Assembly: GCF_040712315.1 (NCBI RefSeq)
Contig: NC_134013.1
Coordinates: 12,373,001-12,437,000, forward strand
Reading direction: 5' to 3'
DNA from: Castanea sativa
Lineage: Eukaryota; Streptophyta; Magnoliopsida; Fagales; Fagaceae
DNA length: 64,000 nt
Below the pieces are notes generated by a model, which was not told the DNA's origin, did not search any database, and saw only the letters and a program-made list of their open reading frames with translations. Positions 23,417-36,000 of the stretch are shown piece after piece (within the stretch, counting starts at the first letter, position 1; every line of letters starts with the position of its first letter). Made by a program: the position numbers and the translations under genes.

Positions 23417-23432
23417 TAAATAAATAAATAAA
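23351..23432. repeat. (AAT)n microsatellite, right part
   Basis: ATA/TAA repeats grading into (AAAT)n, directly after the 3' LTR. It is the continuation of the repeat interrupted at 6466. Confidence 0.9.
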
Positions 23433-24080
23433 CAAACGCAAGCTTAAAAAAAATAAAAAACTACTTCAAGTCTTCAAGGCCCAACGACCAGTGAGAATAG
23501 AATGTAGAAGTAGGCCCAACCAGCAATAGATAAGAAACAAAACAAAAGGAAAGAAAACAAAAAGTCAATAACACATCTGCATAATCAAAAGAAAGAGTAC
23601 CAAACTATACCTCAATTGGTCAGTCCTTAGTTCCGATCAGAGTCTTCAGATGTGATCGAATGATTATTGATTCAGATCGGAGGAAGCCGGTAGAGAGAAA
23701 GAATGAGAGAGGTGGACAGCAAGAGCTGAGACTTGAGAGAAAGAGACAGAGAGAAAGAATGAGAAATAGAAACGGTAATAATTTTCAGGATTTGATTTTT
23801 TTTTTTTGTGATTTGTGATTGTTTTATGGTTAATTTCTTTGACTGGATTTTGTAATTTATCTTGTTGAATTTTAGTTTATCTAGAGAATAATGATGTTAT
23901 TTTTGGAACAATTGATTTTGTTTAGACCAAATAATTTTTTGTGGTACCAATTAATGTTTAACAAGATATACCAAAATTTTTGTTCTTTAGTTACAAGGAT
24001 GTGCCAATTTTTTTTTTAAATTCATCTTAAACTAATTTTTTTTCCTACCTACCCTTACTTGTTCAAAATTTTGGGGCCTC
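23433..24080. other. Intergenic sequence without a recognised gene
   Basis: It includes a more GC-rich patch at 23600-23780 (GATCAGAGTCTTCAGATG and GA-rich AGAGAGAAAGAATGAGA motifs) that looks like a 5' untranslated or promoter-type remnant. No coding frame could be supported. Confidence 0.5.
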
Positions 24081-24248
24081 ACTACCTCACATCCTTGGTA
24101 CGATGGTCACTCCACAAGTATAAGAGCTTGTGGAGTGTGAGGGGTAAAGGTCGGGGTTCAATGCTCCAGGAGAGAGCTTCACACATATATACACCTAGAT
24201 TAGGCTAGAGTATAATTCTATCTTGTATAAAAAAAAATAAAAAAAAAA
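24081..24248 (+). mobile_element. tRNA-derived SINE, family copy 1
   Basis: It is flanked by a 10-bp direct repeat TTGGGGCCTC (24071-24080 and 24249-24258). The body has a box-A-like TTGGTACGATGGTCACTCC, a box-B-like GGGGTTCAATGCTCC, the 3' segment CTAGAGTATAATTCTATC and a terminal A-rich tail. A second full-length member lies at 55410-55573 on the other strand, with the same 5' and 3' ends. Confidence 0.85.
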
Positions 24249-24258
24249 TTGGGGCCTC

Positions 24259-27200
24259 CCTTCCGCTTGGGGGCCTTAGGCAATGACCTAATTAGCCTAG
24301 TGGAAGGGCAAGCCTTGCCTACAAACCTTTTTTTTCAACAAAACTTTCATTAAAAATGGGTCTCACAACACTATTCACACATTTAAAAATTATTTTACTA
24401 CAGTATTTTCAGTTTTTAGTAAAATAAACAGTATCCAAACGCACCCTATATATGAATCTATGAAACGGGCAGGAAATGCTGTTAATCAAAGCCACGTGCG
24501 TAAGCTGTTGAGCCGTTGAGGTATGAGACAGTTCAACTGTATAAGTGAAGTATTGCTCACTTAACCCATTCCATTGCTTTTGCGTTTATATATAAGAAAT
24601 ACTTATTTGTACACATCAGTTTCATAAATATTTTTAAATTAGCATGTTAGTATAAACAAGAATTAAAATTTTTGTCTGTTTCTGTGAGTTGACATATTAA
24701 TTTAAATTGCGACTTTTTATTGTATTCCCAATATTACCATACACTCACACATGTGATGTACAACATTAAAAAATATAATATAAAATAATTTTTGAATAGT
24801 ATAAGGATAACAAAATACATAGTAAAATTAAAAGAACAAAAAAATTGTTTCAAGTTACATGATGAATGAACATAATTGTGTAAATTGAATACAAATCATG
24901 GTATGCTATGTGTTTGGTTTTTTTTTTTTTTCGTTTCAAATTTTGATTATTTTATAAAGAAAGTCAAATAAATACATAGCAGATTGTAATAATTGAACAT
25001 AAACTGGAACACAAAAAATAGGACAAATAATATATATTCGTGTAGAGTCAAGTTTTTATTAAAAAAAAAAAAACTAATGATTATGACATAGTATTAACTA
25101 TGTTAACCAAAGCTATTTTTTTTTAAAACTTTGCAATAGATTTTCATCTACAGTAAACTACAATAATATTTTTAATGTAATTATGACGAGTCATTTGGTG
25201 AAATTATGTCTACCTTATTATAATGCTTATATTGAATTAAAGAGGGTAAGCATGACATTTACATCCCTAATTTTATAACTAAATAAAAATAAAAATAAAT
25301 TATTATTAAATTTCTAAAAAAAATTTGGCATTATATTTTAATAGGAATATCATTTTTTATTTTATTTTTCGAAAATTTGGCTAATAAAATTTTACTTAAA
25401 GCAATAATGTTAATTATTTTAATCTATTATAGTGTATTATATTATAGAAGAAAAGGTGATTAAAAAAAAGGACGGTGATGTGATATGATATGGGCATGAG
25501 CTTATGTGATAATATAATTTTATTGTGTTTTGGTAACAAACCAAATGACTAAATATTATAATAATTTTATAATTCTTATACAACATACTAGAGGACTTAT
25601 AATCTCACGTGAAAGAATTTTTTTGTTCTTAGACAGGTCCATTTTAGTAACAAATATGCAAATTCTTGTTACTTTTAGTTAATAGAGACTCCTTAAGAAC
25701 GTGAGTTTAAATGATTTAAAAAGTTTGTGGTCTTATTTATTTATTTTTTTAATTTTGGATTTAATTTGAAGCTATATGAAATTGTAGGGGGAATTGAGTA
25801 ATTTACCTAGAACTTTAATTAATGGTAGGCACCCACCCTTAGTTTTAGATGCCAAATGCGACAAAAGAGGTCATAAATAAATATTTTTCTATTTTCAAAC
25901 TTGAGCCTAATTAATTCAATTAATTGTTATAGGTTCCAGCTAATTTAATGGTTAAAATTTCTAATATTTAAGCCAAGTAGTAATTCTAGATTTTAACTTA
26001 AAGTTTTTTTTTTTACTTTATGATGACAAAATAAACTTTTTTTTTTTAATGTCAAACGGGATGGATAAATTTTACTAGTATTTTACTAATGATTTTTAAA
26101 AACAATTACAAGCTCTTTTCCTCTATAAACTTCTTTTTTTAAAAAAATTAGACCAACAAGTAACAACAACCGAAAGGGGAAAAAAAGTGATTAGTGTTCA
26201 AATCTTTGTCAAAAAGTTTTCCACCCATAGGAAAGAGATGGGTTAGGGTCGGGTTTTTTTCTACCCTGAATATTTATTTATGTATTTATATATTCTATTA
26301 CCATCTCCTAAACACTTTTTCCCCCTCTCAATTTCAGCACCCTCAGTCTTACAATCTCCTTCTCTTTTCTTTCTTGTCTCTGTCTCACGACGAAGAGGCA
26401 CCCAATTAACAGTGTGTTCAAATTAAAACTTCGAACTAACATTTTGAGGTCACCTTAAAGAGATTTGGACTAATTTGTTTAGAACAGTGGTGAGACTATA
26501 TATATACACAATTAGGGGGCTACACAACTAATCTGCCCCTGCCCCATCTGCTTGCATATCCCTAGTGAGTAGTCATGTGGTCTTTTCGTACGTGGTAATT
26601 CCTAATAAAGATTGTTGTCCTGTCACTTAATTATTTTGAATGGTGTGGTGATAAGATTTTTTGGCACGATGCCCAGATGATCACAATAAATGAAGGTTGT
26701 CGTGGTTGAGCGACTTATGCTGCAAATTTTGATGGCAACACAACGATAAATTAACAAGCTGTAGAGATATATACGTGGACTGTGTTGTTATATCACCTAA
26801 TAAAAGCTTCAACTTTCAAATTCTTTCTTTTGGTATATACACACACTTCTATATATATATTCTTTGCCTTTCTGTCAAGTTCATAGGGCATGTAATGATG
26901 TTTAACCATTTGATTTGATGTTAATTAATAACTCGATCGTGTTGCTTTCATAATTATAATAGTTATGTTCCTACAATTAATATATGATAGATTTGTAGTT
27001 CCAAGCTTTATATGGTTTTATTTATTTATTTAAATTTCCCCATAAAAGGAACTTCATTAATTAAATCAAACAAAAACATTAACAAGAATGCATTATGACT
27101 TGTGGGGCTTCATGCTTATACAAACTTTACATTGTGGAAATAAAAAACCTATGCCTTTTTTTATTTGCTGTCAAGTCATCCTACAATACTCAAACTATAA

Positions 27201-27781
27201 TCTATCATATCATATGTTTGAAAAATACTATGCTTTTAAACTATAATCTATCATAACACTGTTTTTTTTCCCTTTCAAAATATATGTAAATAAATTTGAA
27301 AATTCATGCCAAGAAAAAAAAAATACATGCAACATGAAACCAACTTAATATTGTGCCCAAATTCTCACTGGTCTTCCAAAGTTTCAACTTTAGAATTCGG
27401 ATTAATGGATAAATAACACACACCTTATTATGTACAAACTTGTGCGTGAAATATTTTTAAACCGAAATGAAATAGTGGCACACTGACACTACCCCCTTGG
27501 ACTTATTGTTCAACTGTAAACGTCCTTTACGGACGAGCGGACCCGTTTCTTATCATTTCTACAAGCGTCAAATAATGCATTAAAGAGAATAGCTAGCTAG
27601 CTAACATTCAGAATACCAGCTGTCAATTTTTACAGGACAAAGTTTTGATCCACTTTCAATAATTGCTCAATAAATAGAGTACCAACTGCCGTGGGGTGCT
27701 ATAAGATCACCCCAAAAGTAAAACTCCTATATAGTAGCAACTATCAACAGTCGTGGCGTGCCAAGATTAGCCCAAAAGTGT
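24259..27781. other. AT-rich intergenic region
   Basis: About 3.5 kb with no supported gene. It holds A/T runs, a frame at 26194-26409 that is not convincing, and an imperfect duplication at about 27680-27780 (CAACTGCCGTGGGGTGC and CAACAGTCGTGGCGTGCC, each followed by CCCAAAAGT). Confidence 0.6.
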
Positions 27782-27789
27782 GATTGAAC

Positions 27790-29287
27790 ATGGCAAAATG
27801 GGCTGAGCGGGTCGGATTTGGGTCGGGTTAATCGGGTTTGTGAATCAAACGGATCAATTGAGTTGCGGGTTAGGGTTGGGTTGACCTATATTTTTCAAAT
27901 AAATTTTTTTTTTTTAATTACAAAAATAAATCAATGACAATTTGTTTAGAGAAAATGAATAAAATCAATTAAGCAAATGAATTTTACTTAATTCTACTTG
28001 TTAATATCCTTCTAATTCTGATAGTTTGGAGTATAACAAAAATTATTTATAGTCATAAATTCATGATGGAAAAAGTCTTCAATGTTAATAGTTCACTGTT
28101 AAAATGTATATAATTACAAGTTTACATCTTCAAAAAGAGATAGATCTTAAAACAAACAAAACAAGTAAGCCAGCAAAGTAGCAAGTTATCGGTCTTCTTA
28201 AATGCACATGTTCCTGTTGTATTTAAAATAATAGTAAAGTTAGATTACTTAGAAAAATAAACTAAAGAAAAAAATATTTAAAAATGATTTTGCTAATGTG
28301 TGCCCTAAGGGCACACAATAATTATTTATTTTTGAAAAAAAATTTCCCGAGAATTGAAAAAGTATTGACAGCTTTTTCAAATCCCGAAATTTTTTTACCA
28401 TAAATAAATGGCTTAATGTATGCCCTTAGGGCACACATTAACTGGACTCATTTAAAAATAAACATAACATATTAAGTAAAGAAGAATAAGTAAATAATTT
28501 ATAAAAATTACACCTTAATCTCAATCTACTCAACGTTGGTAGCAGATTCAACACTGCAAATATTCATACTTGCAAATTGTAACTCAAGTTGGCCAATTTC
28601 GTCAACATCTTCATCTACAATACAATATTTTAATATAACTTAATGTACTATGAAAGCAAATCAATAAAGAATTAAAATTGTATAATTATGGCTATAAAAA
28701 AAATGAGAACTGAAAGACAGATAGTAAAGCTGAAGAAATACTGAACTAAAGAAGAGGAATTTCAGGTTTGTAAACTTGTATTGTGATTTGTGAATTTTGT
28801 CATTTGTTTAATTTTTTGGCTTTGGAAAATCCAGACTACAGTTAGGTAGCAAGCATTGACTAATGACCATTGAATGAAATTTTTTTTTTGAATGGTTGTG
28901 ATTCATACAGCAAAGCCTTGTCAATGTTGTCATTGACTCATTGTGTAATGTGTTGTGTTGGACGGATGGACCTCTTGGTGTAAGGCAAAGGTGTTGTGCA
29001 GCCTGTACTTGTAAGTTGTTAATTGTCATGACATGACAATTGATTCAATATTTTATTAGTTTATAATTATATTTATATGAAGTATTTAGGTGCTTTCTTT
29101 TATGCACCTAGTATCAGTATAATTTAAATATTTTTTTAGCGAATTTTTTTAACAAGTCGGGTTGACCTGTAAAAAATCAGGTCAGGTCACGGGTCAACCC
29201 ATTTTTGCTTCGGGTCAAAAAAATCGGCTTCAGGTCAGGTATTTTTTGGGTTGGGTCAGAAAATTTTGACCCGTATTGCCATGTCTA
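27790..29287. mobile_element. hAT-type non-autonomous element 1 (about 1.5 kb)
   Basis: The left end reads ATGGCAAAATGGG...CGGGTCGG; the right end reads ...CAGAAAATTTTGACCCG, then CCATGTCTA. These are inverted and rich in GGGTC/GACCC words, as in the element at 30344. An 8-bp duplication GATTGAAC flanks it (27782-27789 and 29288-29295), provided five bases of the left tip were lost. On the minus strand, 28526-28618 encodes a short acidic tail (VDEDVDEIGQLELQFASMNI) after an AG, perhaps the last exon of a transposase. The rest is non-coding. Confidence 0.7.
28292..28442. mobile_element. MITE nested in hAT element 1
   Basis: Terminal inverted repeats of about 28 bp: the left has TAATGTGTGCCCTAAGGGCA, the right its complement (TGCCCTTAGGGCACACATTA). 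Total length is about 150 bp. Each arm also contains the palindrome GCCCTWAGGGC. The superfamily was not assigned and the target-site duplication is not clear. Confidence 0.75.
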
Positions 29288-30343
29288 GATTGAACACCGA
29301 AGCTGGTTCATCTTTTATTTAGTTGAAAACTTGTTCACCAAACATTCTACTTTTCCATTAAAAAAAAATTGTACTTTTCTAGAGCAATTCATGTAAATCT
29401 ATCTCTGACTTGTTTTTATGACTACCCAATAATATTTCATAATTTTATTTGAATAAGTGTTACTTCTATAATATTTTCAAAACACTTATATGATATATCA
29501 TAAATGGTTAATTGTTATTGGTTTTAATTTGGATTTAGAATTTAAATTGATTTCTTACCTACTGGTAATAGGTAATAGCAACCTAACACTTAATATTTGT
29601 TATGAAAATATTATGAATGTATCTTTTCTTTTTTATTGATTTATGATATTAAAGGTGGTAGCTAACTAAACTTGATGAATAAAGGGTTTAGTTTTTAGTG
29701 TGACGGAGAACTATAAACCAATATTATTAAGAGTTAATTAATTGCAATTATTTGTTCAAAAAAAAAATTCTGTTATAAGAGAATTCCCCTACGTGATTTA
29801 GTTGCAGTCTATAAAACATATATCCTTTTTTTTTTTTTTTTTTGTATATAGCAAGTTTAATTATATTTTTGAAGTAACGTAATCTTTATATTTTACAATC
29901 CTTATCATGTAAATTCATTTATATTTACATAAATATAATACAAAATACTTACTACTTACTGCATCAAACATAATTTTGTTCCAATTAGGACGAACCTCAA
30001 TTTTCTAAAAACTAGCATACTATCTTTAAAGTAGTTATCATCTTGTATTGCAAACTTAACCAATTCACTTCGTTGCTTTTTATTTTGTACCGTTTTGATT
30101 CCCCCCACCCCCCTTTCAAACTTTAAACCATATTTGATATTTCTATTTTTAAGAAAGAAAGAGAATTTTTTTTTTCATCCTCAAACTTCAAACCGAATTT
30201 GACAATTTGTAATTACTTTCTTAATTCTTTCTTGATTGACAGTTTGACACTTTAAATATTTCCAAAGAAGATATTTATGAGTCAAATCATTTCTACCCAA
30301 CCATCAAATTATTAAAAAAACATAAAACTTTCATGATTGTAAT

Positions 30344-31518
30344 TAGACATGGCAAAATGGGTCAAAATTTTCTGACCCGACCCGACTCGACCCGAAAAAT
30401 ACTCGATCCAAACCCAATTTTTTTGACCCAAAGCAAAAACGGGTTGACCCATGACCCGACCCGAGTTTTTTGAGTTTTTTTTTTTGTAGGTCAACCCGAC
30501 CCGAACCCGAATCACTTTTTTAAAACCTTTTTTTTTTTTGGTAAAAAAAAAAAGTAAAATTAAGACAGTAGTAGTTTAATTATTTATTGTGAGCTTTAAG
30601 GAAATAATTGATACATTTACATATGCAAATTAATTGAAAGGTAAAAGGTTGTGCATTCTATAATGAGTAAAAATTTTTAAATATCAAAAAACAAAATACA
30701 TACCAAGATAATATGGTTACAGTAGAGTTAAAAATATAGATTTATAATTGTAGACATGTGTGAGAAACATTTACAAGTCTAAAAATAGTGAAGCCAAAGT
30801 ATCAAATTAGCATAAATTATGAATGCTTAGACTCATTTTTTAACAATTTATGTCCAAAATAAACGGTTTTTCAAAATAAATTATGATATTTCCTAGAGTG
30901 TGTGTTGCTTCACAATGATATGATATTTATAAAAGAGACCATGTATAAATAAGTAAGCAATAAAATTTTAATGTATATCTCAAATTGAAATAGAGTGTCA
31001 ACCACAATTGATAATAGATTATAAAATTAATTTTCAAGATTGTAAATTTCTTATACGTTTTTATTCTTTATCAAATGAGTTATCCAATAAGTCATTTATA
31101 ATTTTATTTTATATTTTGGAATGTTGATATTGTGTAGAAATAAAACATGTGTATTTGTTTTACTTATGTTTGTGTTATTTTGTTTTAGATAGCAATGATA
31201 GGATTTGTATAATTTTAAAATTATTGAATAAGTATTAATAAGTTTAACTAAATTCATTCTTGATATAAGTAGTGAAGTCAAAATAATGCATTTTACATTA
31301 AATAATTTGTTGCATAACTTTCCAAATGACAAATACATGTTATTTTATTTATAAAAAAATAAAAATAAAAATAAAAATTCATGTGAAAAATTCGGGTCAA
31401 CTTGACCCAACTAACTCGAACCCGTTTTTAACCCGCTTAAGATGACCCGTTTTGACCCGCAACCCAATTGACCCGACCCGACCCGACCCGACCCGACCCG
31501 CCCGTCTTGTCATGTCTA
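30344..31518. mobile_element. hAT-type non-autonomous element 2 (1175 bp)
   Basis: The ends are TAGACATGGCAAAATGGGTC and, inverted, GTCATGTCTA. The subterminal DNA is packed with GACCCGACCC words. A perfect 8-bp target-site duplication ATTGTAAT flanks it (30336-30343 and 31519-31526). The duplicated segment at 61963-61980 reads CATGATTGTAATAAAGTGGG with one copy of the octamer, an empty site that proves insertion. There is no transposase frame. Confidence 0.93.
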
Positions 31519-31720
31519 ATTGTAATAAAGTGGGCAGAGGGGCTAACATCAACTATATTGTTTATTACATTCATAAAAAAAAATTATATATATATATATA
31601 TATTGTTTATTACAGAGTCATATATCATAGATTTTTTTTTTTTTTTGGCTGAATATATAACATAGATTTTTGTACAATTTACAGCTAGATCAGCTTATTT
31701 CTTGTGTGTGCGCATTAAGC

Positions 31721-31760
31721 GACGTGGCAGTTCTATAATTTTTTATAATATATATACACA
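31721..31760 (+). promoter_or_regulatory. Core promoter of GDSL gene 1
   Basis: A TATA box TATAATATATATAC lies at 31744-31757, about 100 bp before the start codon. GACGTGGCAG at 31721-31730 has an ACGTGGC core, as in ABRE/G-box-type elements. The second is changed in the gene-3 copy. The assignment is by pattern only. Confidence 0.5.
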
Positions 31761-31856
31761 AAGAGTACAACCCAAATGAGAAATATACAAATCAACAATT
31801 TTTGTGTCACCTAGCAGTAGCGACCAAGCAAAGATTCATTTTAGCTATAAAAAAAA

Positions 31857-32968
31857 ATGCAGTTCCTCTTTAGTTTGTCTTCTTTTTTTTCTTCGGCTAT
31901 AGTATTGTTTAGTCTCATTGCCTTTGTTCTTTTCTGCAACACCAATGCTGTTGTAAGGCTACCACCAAATATTTCGGTGCCTGCAGTTATAGCTTTTGGA
32001 GATTCAATCGTGGATACAGGCAACAACAACCATCTAAAAAGTGTAGTTAAGTGCAATTTCGCTCCGTATGGGAACGATTTTAGAGGCAAAGTTCCAACAG
32101 GTAGATTCGGCAATGGAAAGGTCCCAGTAGACCTAGTAGGTATATCTCTCTCTCTTTCTTTCTCTCTTTGCATATGTAGTGGTCTTTTGACTCTTTTTTA
32201 CATTGGGGTTTGTTTGTTTTCCATCTCTATTATGTTATTTGACTTGAAAAATTCAAACTTTAACATGGTCCTCGGTAAAATTACAGTAATTTTACCCAAA
32301 GGAACAAGTAGAAAACCTTTACTAGCATGTGAATTTTTTCTTTTATTAGAGGTTTTAGTGTGTCATGGTAGGCAATTTTATACTATTGAGGAAAACTTTC
32401 TATTTTTATTCTTTTTTTTTTTGGTTAACATTCTATTTTTATTCATTACTCTGATTTAGATCTCAGTTCCACTTCCCAATAACCAATCAATGGAGTCATT
32501 TTTTGCATGTGAGTGCATGAGTGAGTTCTCGCTCCTCTACGTGCACCGCTTTCTCTGTTTGCCCTTAATCTTGGCAGAAGTTAGACGCAACTAGTCAGTC
32601 TAGTCTGCCCTTTTTTTCTTTCTTTCCGTCTTTTATGTTTTGGTTGAGAGAGAGATAGAGATACAGAGAGAAAGAGAGGTGACTTTAAAATTTAAATTGG
32701 GCTAAGGCAAAAAGGTCGAAGAGAAATAAAAGAAATTCGGACTAAGTATTTTCATTCATTTTTTGTGTAGTATATGTTGGATTCTCAAAAAAAAAAAAAT
32801 TTGTGGTCTATGTATTTTGACTATTTTCATAATTAAGATGACAACGTTTTAATACTTAAAAAACACAAAGTACCTGAAATGAAAGTTGGTCTTGACAATC
32901 CATTTGTCCCACAATCTGGCTTGCTTTAAATGCCTTGTCTGGTGGTTGAGTAGTTGAGACCCAGTGAT

Positions 32969-33005
<37 letters not shown>

Positions 33006-36000
33006 TAATGGCTCTTTTCATATTCTTGCAATTTGCAGAGTGACCATCAGATGAATCTATGATACGTGTACTCTTATAGTTATCAACAAGGCTCAGATGA
33101 GTTTGTACGAATTAGGGCTCGTCAGGGATAATTAGGTTATTTTACTATATAAATAAATTGCACACTGAGCTTTTAAAAATTGTTATATAATTTGGCGTTG
33201 AAAGTAAACTGCATGGGAATTCTTGTTCTTTTTTAGGATTTATCCCCATCCATAATCTCCCACCTGAAGTTTTTGTAGAGAACCTGGGTCTGGGTGATGG
33301 GGTTCGATCTCTTTTGTTTGCTAATAATAATGCATTATTCAATCAAAGTGTTATAATTTAACTGACATTTTTTTTAACAAATACTTTATATAGGGTTTAA
33401 ATATAAAAATACTTTATATAGGCTTTAAATTCTCTTATTGTTGTAACTATCACATTATTAATATATATATATATAGACACACACACGCACTTGTCCAAAT
33501 TTATTTTATTGTCTAATTTTGATTCAACTTTTAGCTGAAGAATTGGGAATCAAAGAGCTTGTACCAGCATATTTAGATCCACACTTGCAACCTCAAGAGC
33601 TCAAGACAGGTGTATGTTTTGCTTCAGGTGGCTCAGGATATGATCCATTGACACCCAAAATAGTGGTATGCACATACAATTTTGTTACTTTCCTTTTGGA
33701 TTTAAATTCTATAAGACTATTTATAATACTCATACATGCACCATCAATTTCTTTTCCACTTTAAAATTTTAAAAAATTAAGTAATAGATAGCTCCATATT
33801 GAAGATCACTGTAATCTATCCCTATTTACTTCAGTACTAAAAAAAATTATTACTTCTCTAAAAAAATTTAAATAAAAAAGTACTACATCTTGATGCCCTC
33901 CCAAAGAATGACCAGGATTCTTGCTTTGGGTCCAAACAAAAGAAAAGACCTTCTGGATTTGGGAATGTCTAAGTAAACCATAAAATATAATGATGATGTA
34001 ACTATTAGTGGTGGGCCAGCATGCCTTTTGGTTTTTTTTGGGGAGCATAATGGGCCAGCCGTCAGCAAGGGTCTCTCCATTGGGTTAATATGTGGATTGT
34101 GGAGTACCTATAAAATTAATAAAAAAAGATGCAGAGTCCATTTAATTTGGCTTAAACGAATCTGAGTGATTTATTTAAATACTTATACATGTAGATAGAC
34201 TTATAAATAATAAGAGCATCCACAGCAGTGGAGTTAAAATTTTAGCAATTTAGCTCCACAAAAAGTTACTTTATTTATTTTACCTATTCACTTTACAAAA
34301 CATGCTACAGCAGTGGATCTATTTTAGCTTTCAACACAATAAAATAACATAAACATCACAATAAAATAATATTTCTACTACAATAAAATAATACATCTCA
34401 CCAAACAAAAAAAACACCACAACCGATCCACCACCACTGCCAACCAACCAAGATCAACCGCACACAACCATCCAACAAAAACTAACAAGCCAACAACCAC
34501 CCACAACCACTGCCAAAAATCCAAATTGGCCAAAAATCACTACACAAATTACAAAGAAACCCACACCAACAAACCCACACAAATCACAGAGAAAAACCAC
34601 CACACCAACACAGCCTCAGAGAAACCCACGAACAGGTCGGTGGTGAGACGGACTGGGCGAGATGGGTCGGCAGCGTGGGACAGTGACGTGGGCGATGAGA
34701 ATGAGGATCGGCGGCGAAATGGAGGACTGGGCGAGATGGGTCGGCGATGAAGGTCGACGATCTAGAACTTATCGGCGGCGAGGCTCGACGATCCAGAACT
34801 TATCGGCGGCGAGGCTCGACGATCCAGACCTTATCGGCGGCGAGGCTCGACGATCCAGACCTTATCGGCGGCGAAGCTCGCCGATTTAGACCTTATCGGC
34901 GGCGAAGCTCGACGATTCAGCAAGAATCGGCGGCGAAGCTCGACGATTCAACAAGAATCGGCGGCGAAGCAGAGAGTAGATGAGGGAGAGAAAAAAAAAA
35001 AAAGAGAGAAGGAAAAACGATGAAAGAAGAGAAGCCAGAGAACGAAAAAGAAAGAAGAAAAAATATTTTTTAAAGGATAGAAGAGAGAGAAATTTAATAT
35101 AATAATATATTTATTTTTACCTTTGAGCTACAGTACACATCTATCTTTAGATGTGTACTGTAGCTGGAAGCAAAAAAATTTTCGCTATAGCTCCACTGCT
35201 GGAGCACACTTTTTATGGTTGAGAAGCTAAAATATAGCAATATAGCAATATGCCACCACTACTGTGAATGCTCTAATAAATTAATTGGATGAGATTAAGA
35301 TGATTAAATTTTATCCTTTACCTACATGCTTTGTGTCTACTATTCTCTCTCTTATTTCAATTTTTTTTTTCTTCCAAAAGTCGGTCCTATCTTTAGACGA
35401 TCAATTGGGAATGTTCAAAGAATACATAGGGAAGCTTAATGGAATTGTTGGAATGGAGAGGACAAAGTTCATCTTGGCCAATAGTTTATATCTCGTGGTG
35501 GCAGGCAGTGACGACATTGCCAATACATATTTTGTTGCTCATGCACGAGAATTGCAATACGATATCCCTTCTTACACTAACCTTATGGTCAACTCTGCTT
35601 CCGAATTCTTAAATGTAAGTTTTCATCTCCTCAATTTAACGTCCATCACTCATTGGCTTTCTTTGTAATATTCATTAATGTTCCCAAACTCTAATTTTCC
35701 CCCTAAAAAGTGATTTTTGTGATATCTTTAGATTAGAACCAATTTATTACTTATGATTTATTATGAAAATATTGTGGATGTAACATTACTCTAATAACAA
35801 CAATGATAGTCCCTATATCTCTCTGTGACTAATTGATGTGTCTCGTTATGTTTTTAAGCAAATATATGCGCTAGGGGCGCGAAGGATTGCAATATTCAGT
35901 GCACCGCCAATAGGATGTGTGCCATCACAGCGAACTCTGGCAGGAGGATTACATAGAGGATGCGCAGATAAGTACAATGAAGCAGCAAAGATGTTCAACT

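Larger units (their letters stand above)
29482..32459. repeat. Segmental duplication, copy A (upstream region, exon 1 and intron 1 start of GDSL gene 1)
   Basis: From CACTTATATGATATATCATA onward the sequence runs parallel to 61159-63170 through the promoter, exon 1 and about 300 bp of intron 1. Copy A carries the hAT insertion at 30344-31518 that copy B lacks. Copy B carries an insertion at about 62153-62494 that copy A lacks. Both copies have the same orientation. Confidence 0.9.

Noticed and set aside
24081..24248. A functional tRNA gene at the A/B-box-like sequence
   Set aside because: No cloverleaf could be formed; the 3' extension, A-rich tail and direct repeats identify a SINE.
26194..26409. 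Small plus-strand frame in the intergenic region
   Set aside because: No family signature and low-complexity Ser/Leu/Phe content; no supporting promoter or splice context.
32968..33002. (GA)n run in intron 1 of GDSL gene 1 as a regulatory site
   Set aside because: A simple microsatellite with no further evidence; GA runs are common in plant introns.
34526..34983. Three overlapping Arg/Gly-rich frames
   Set aside because: They are frames of the 31-bp array, which shifts frame each unit and is flanked by PIF-like termini; not a gene.
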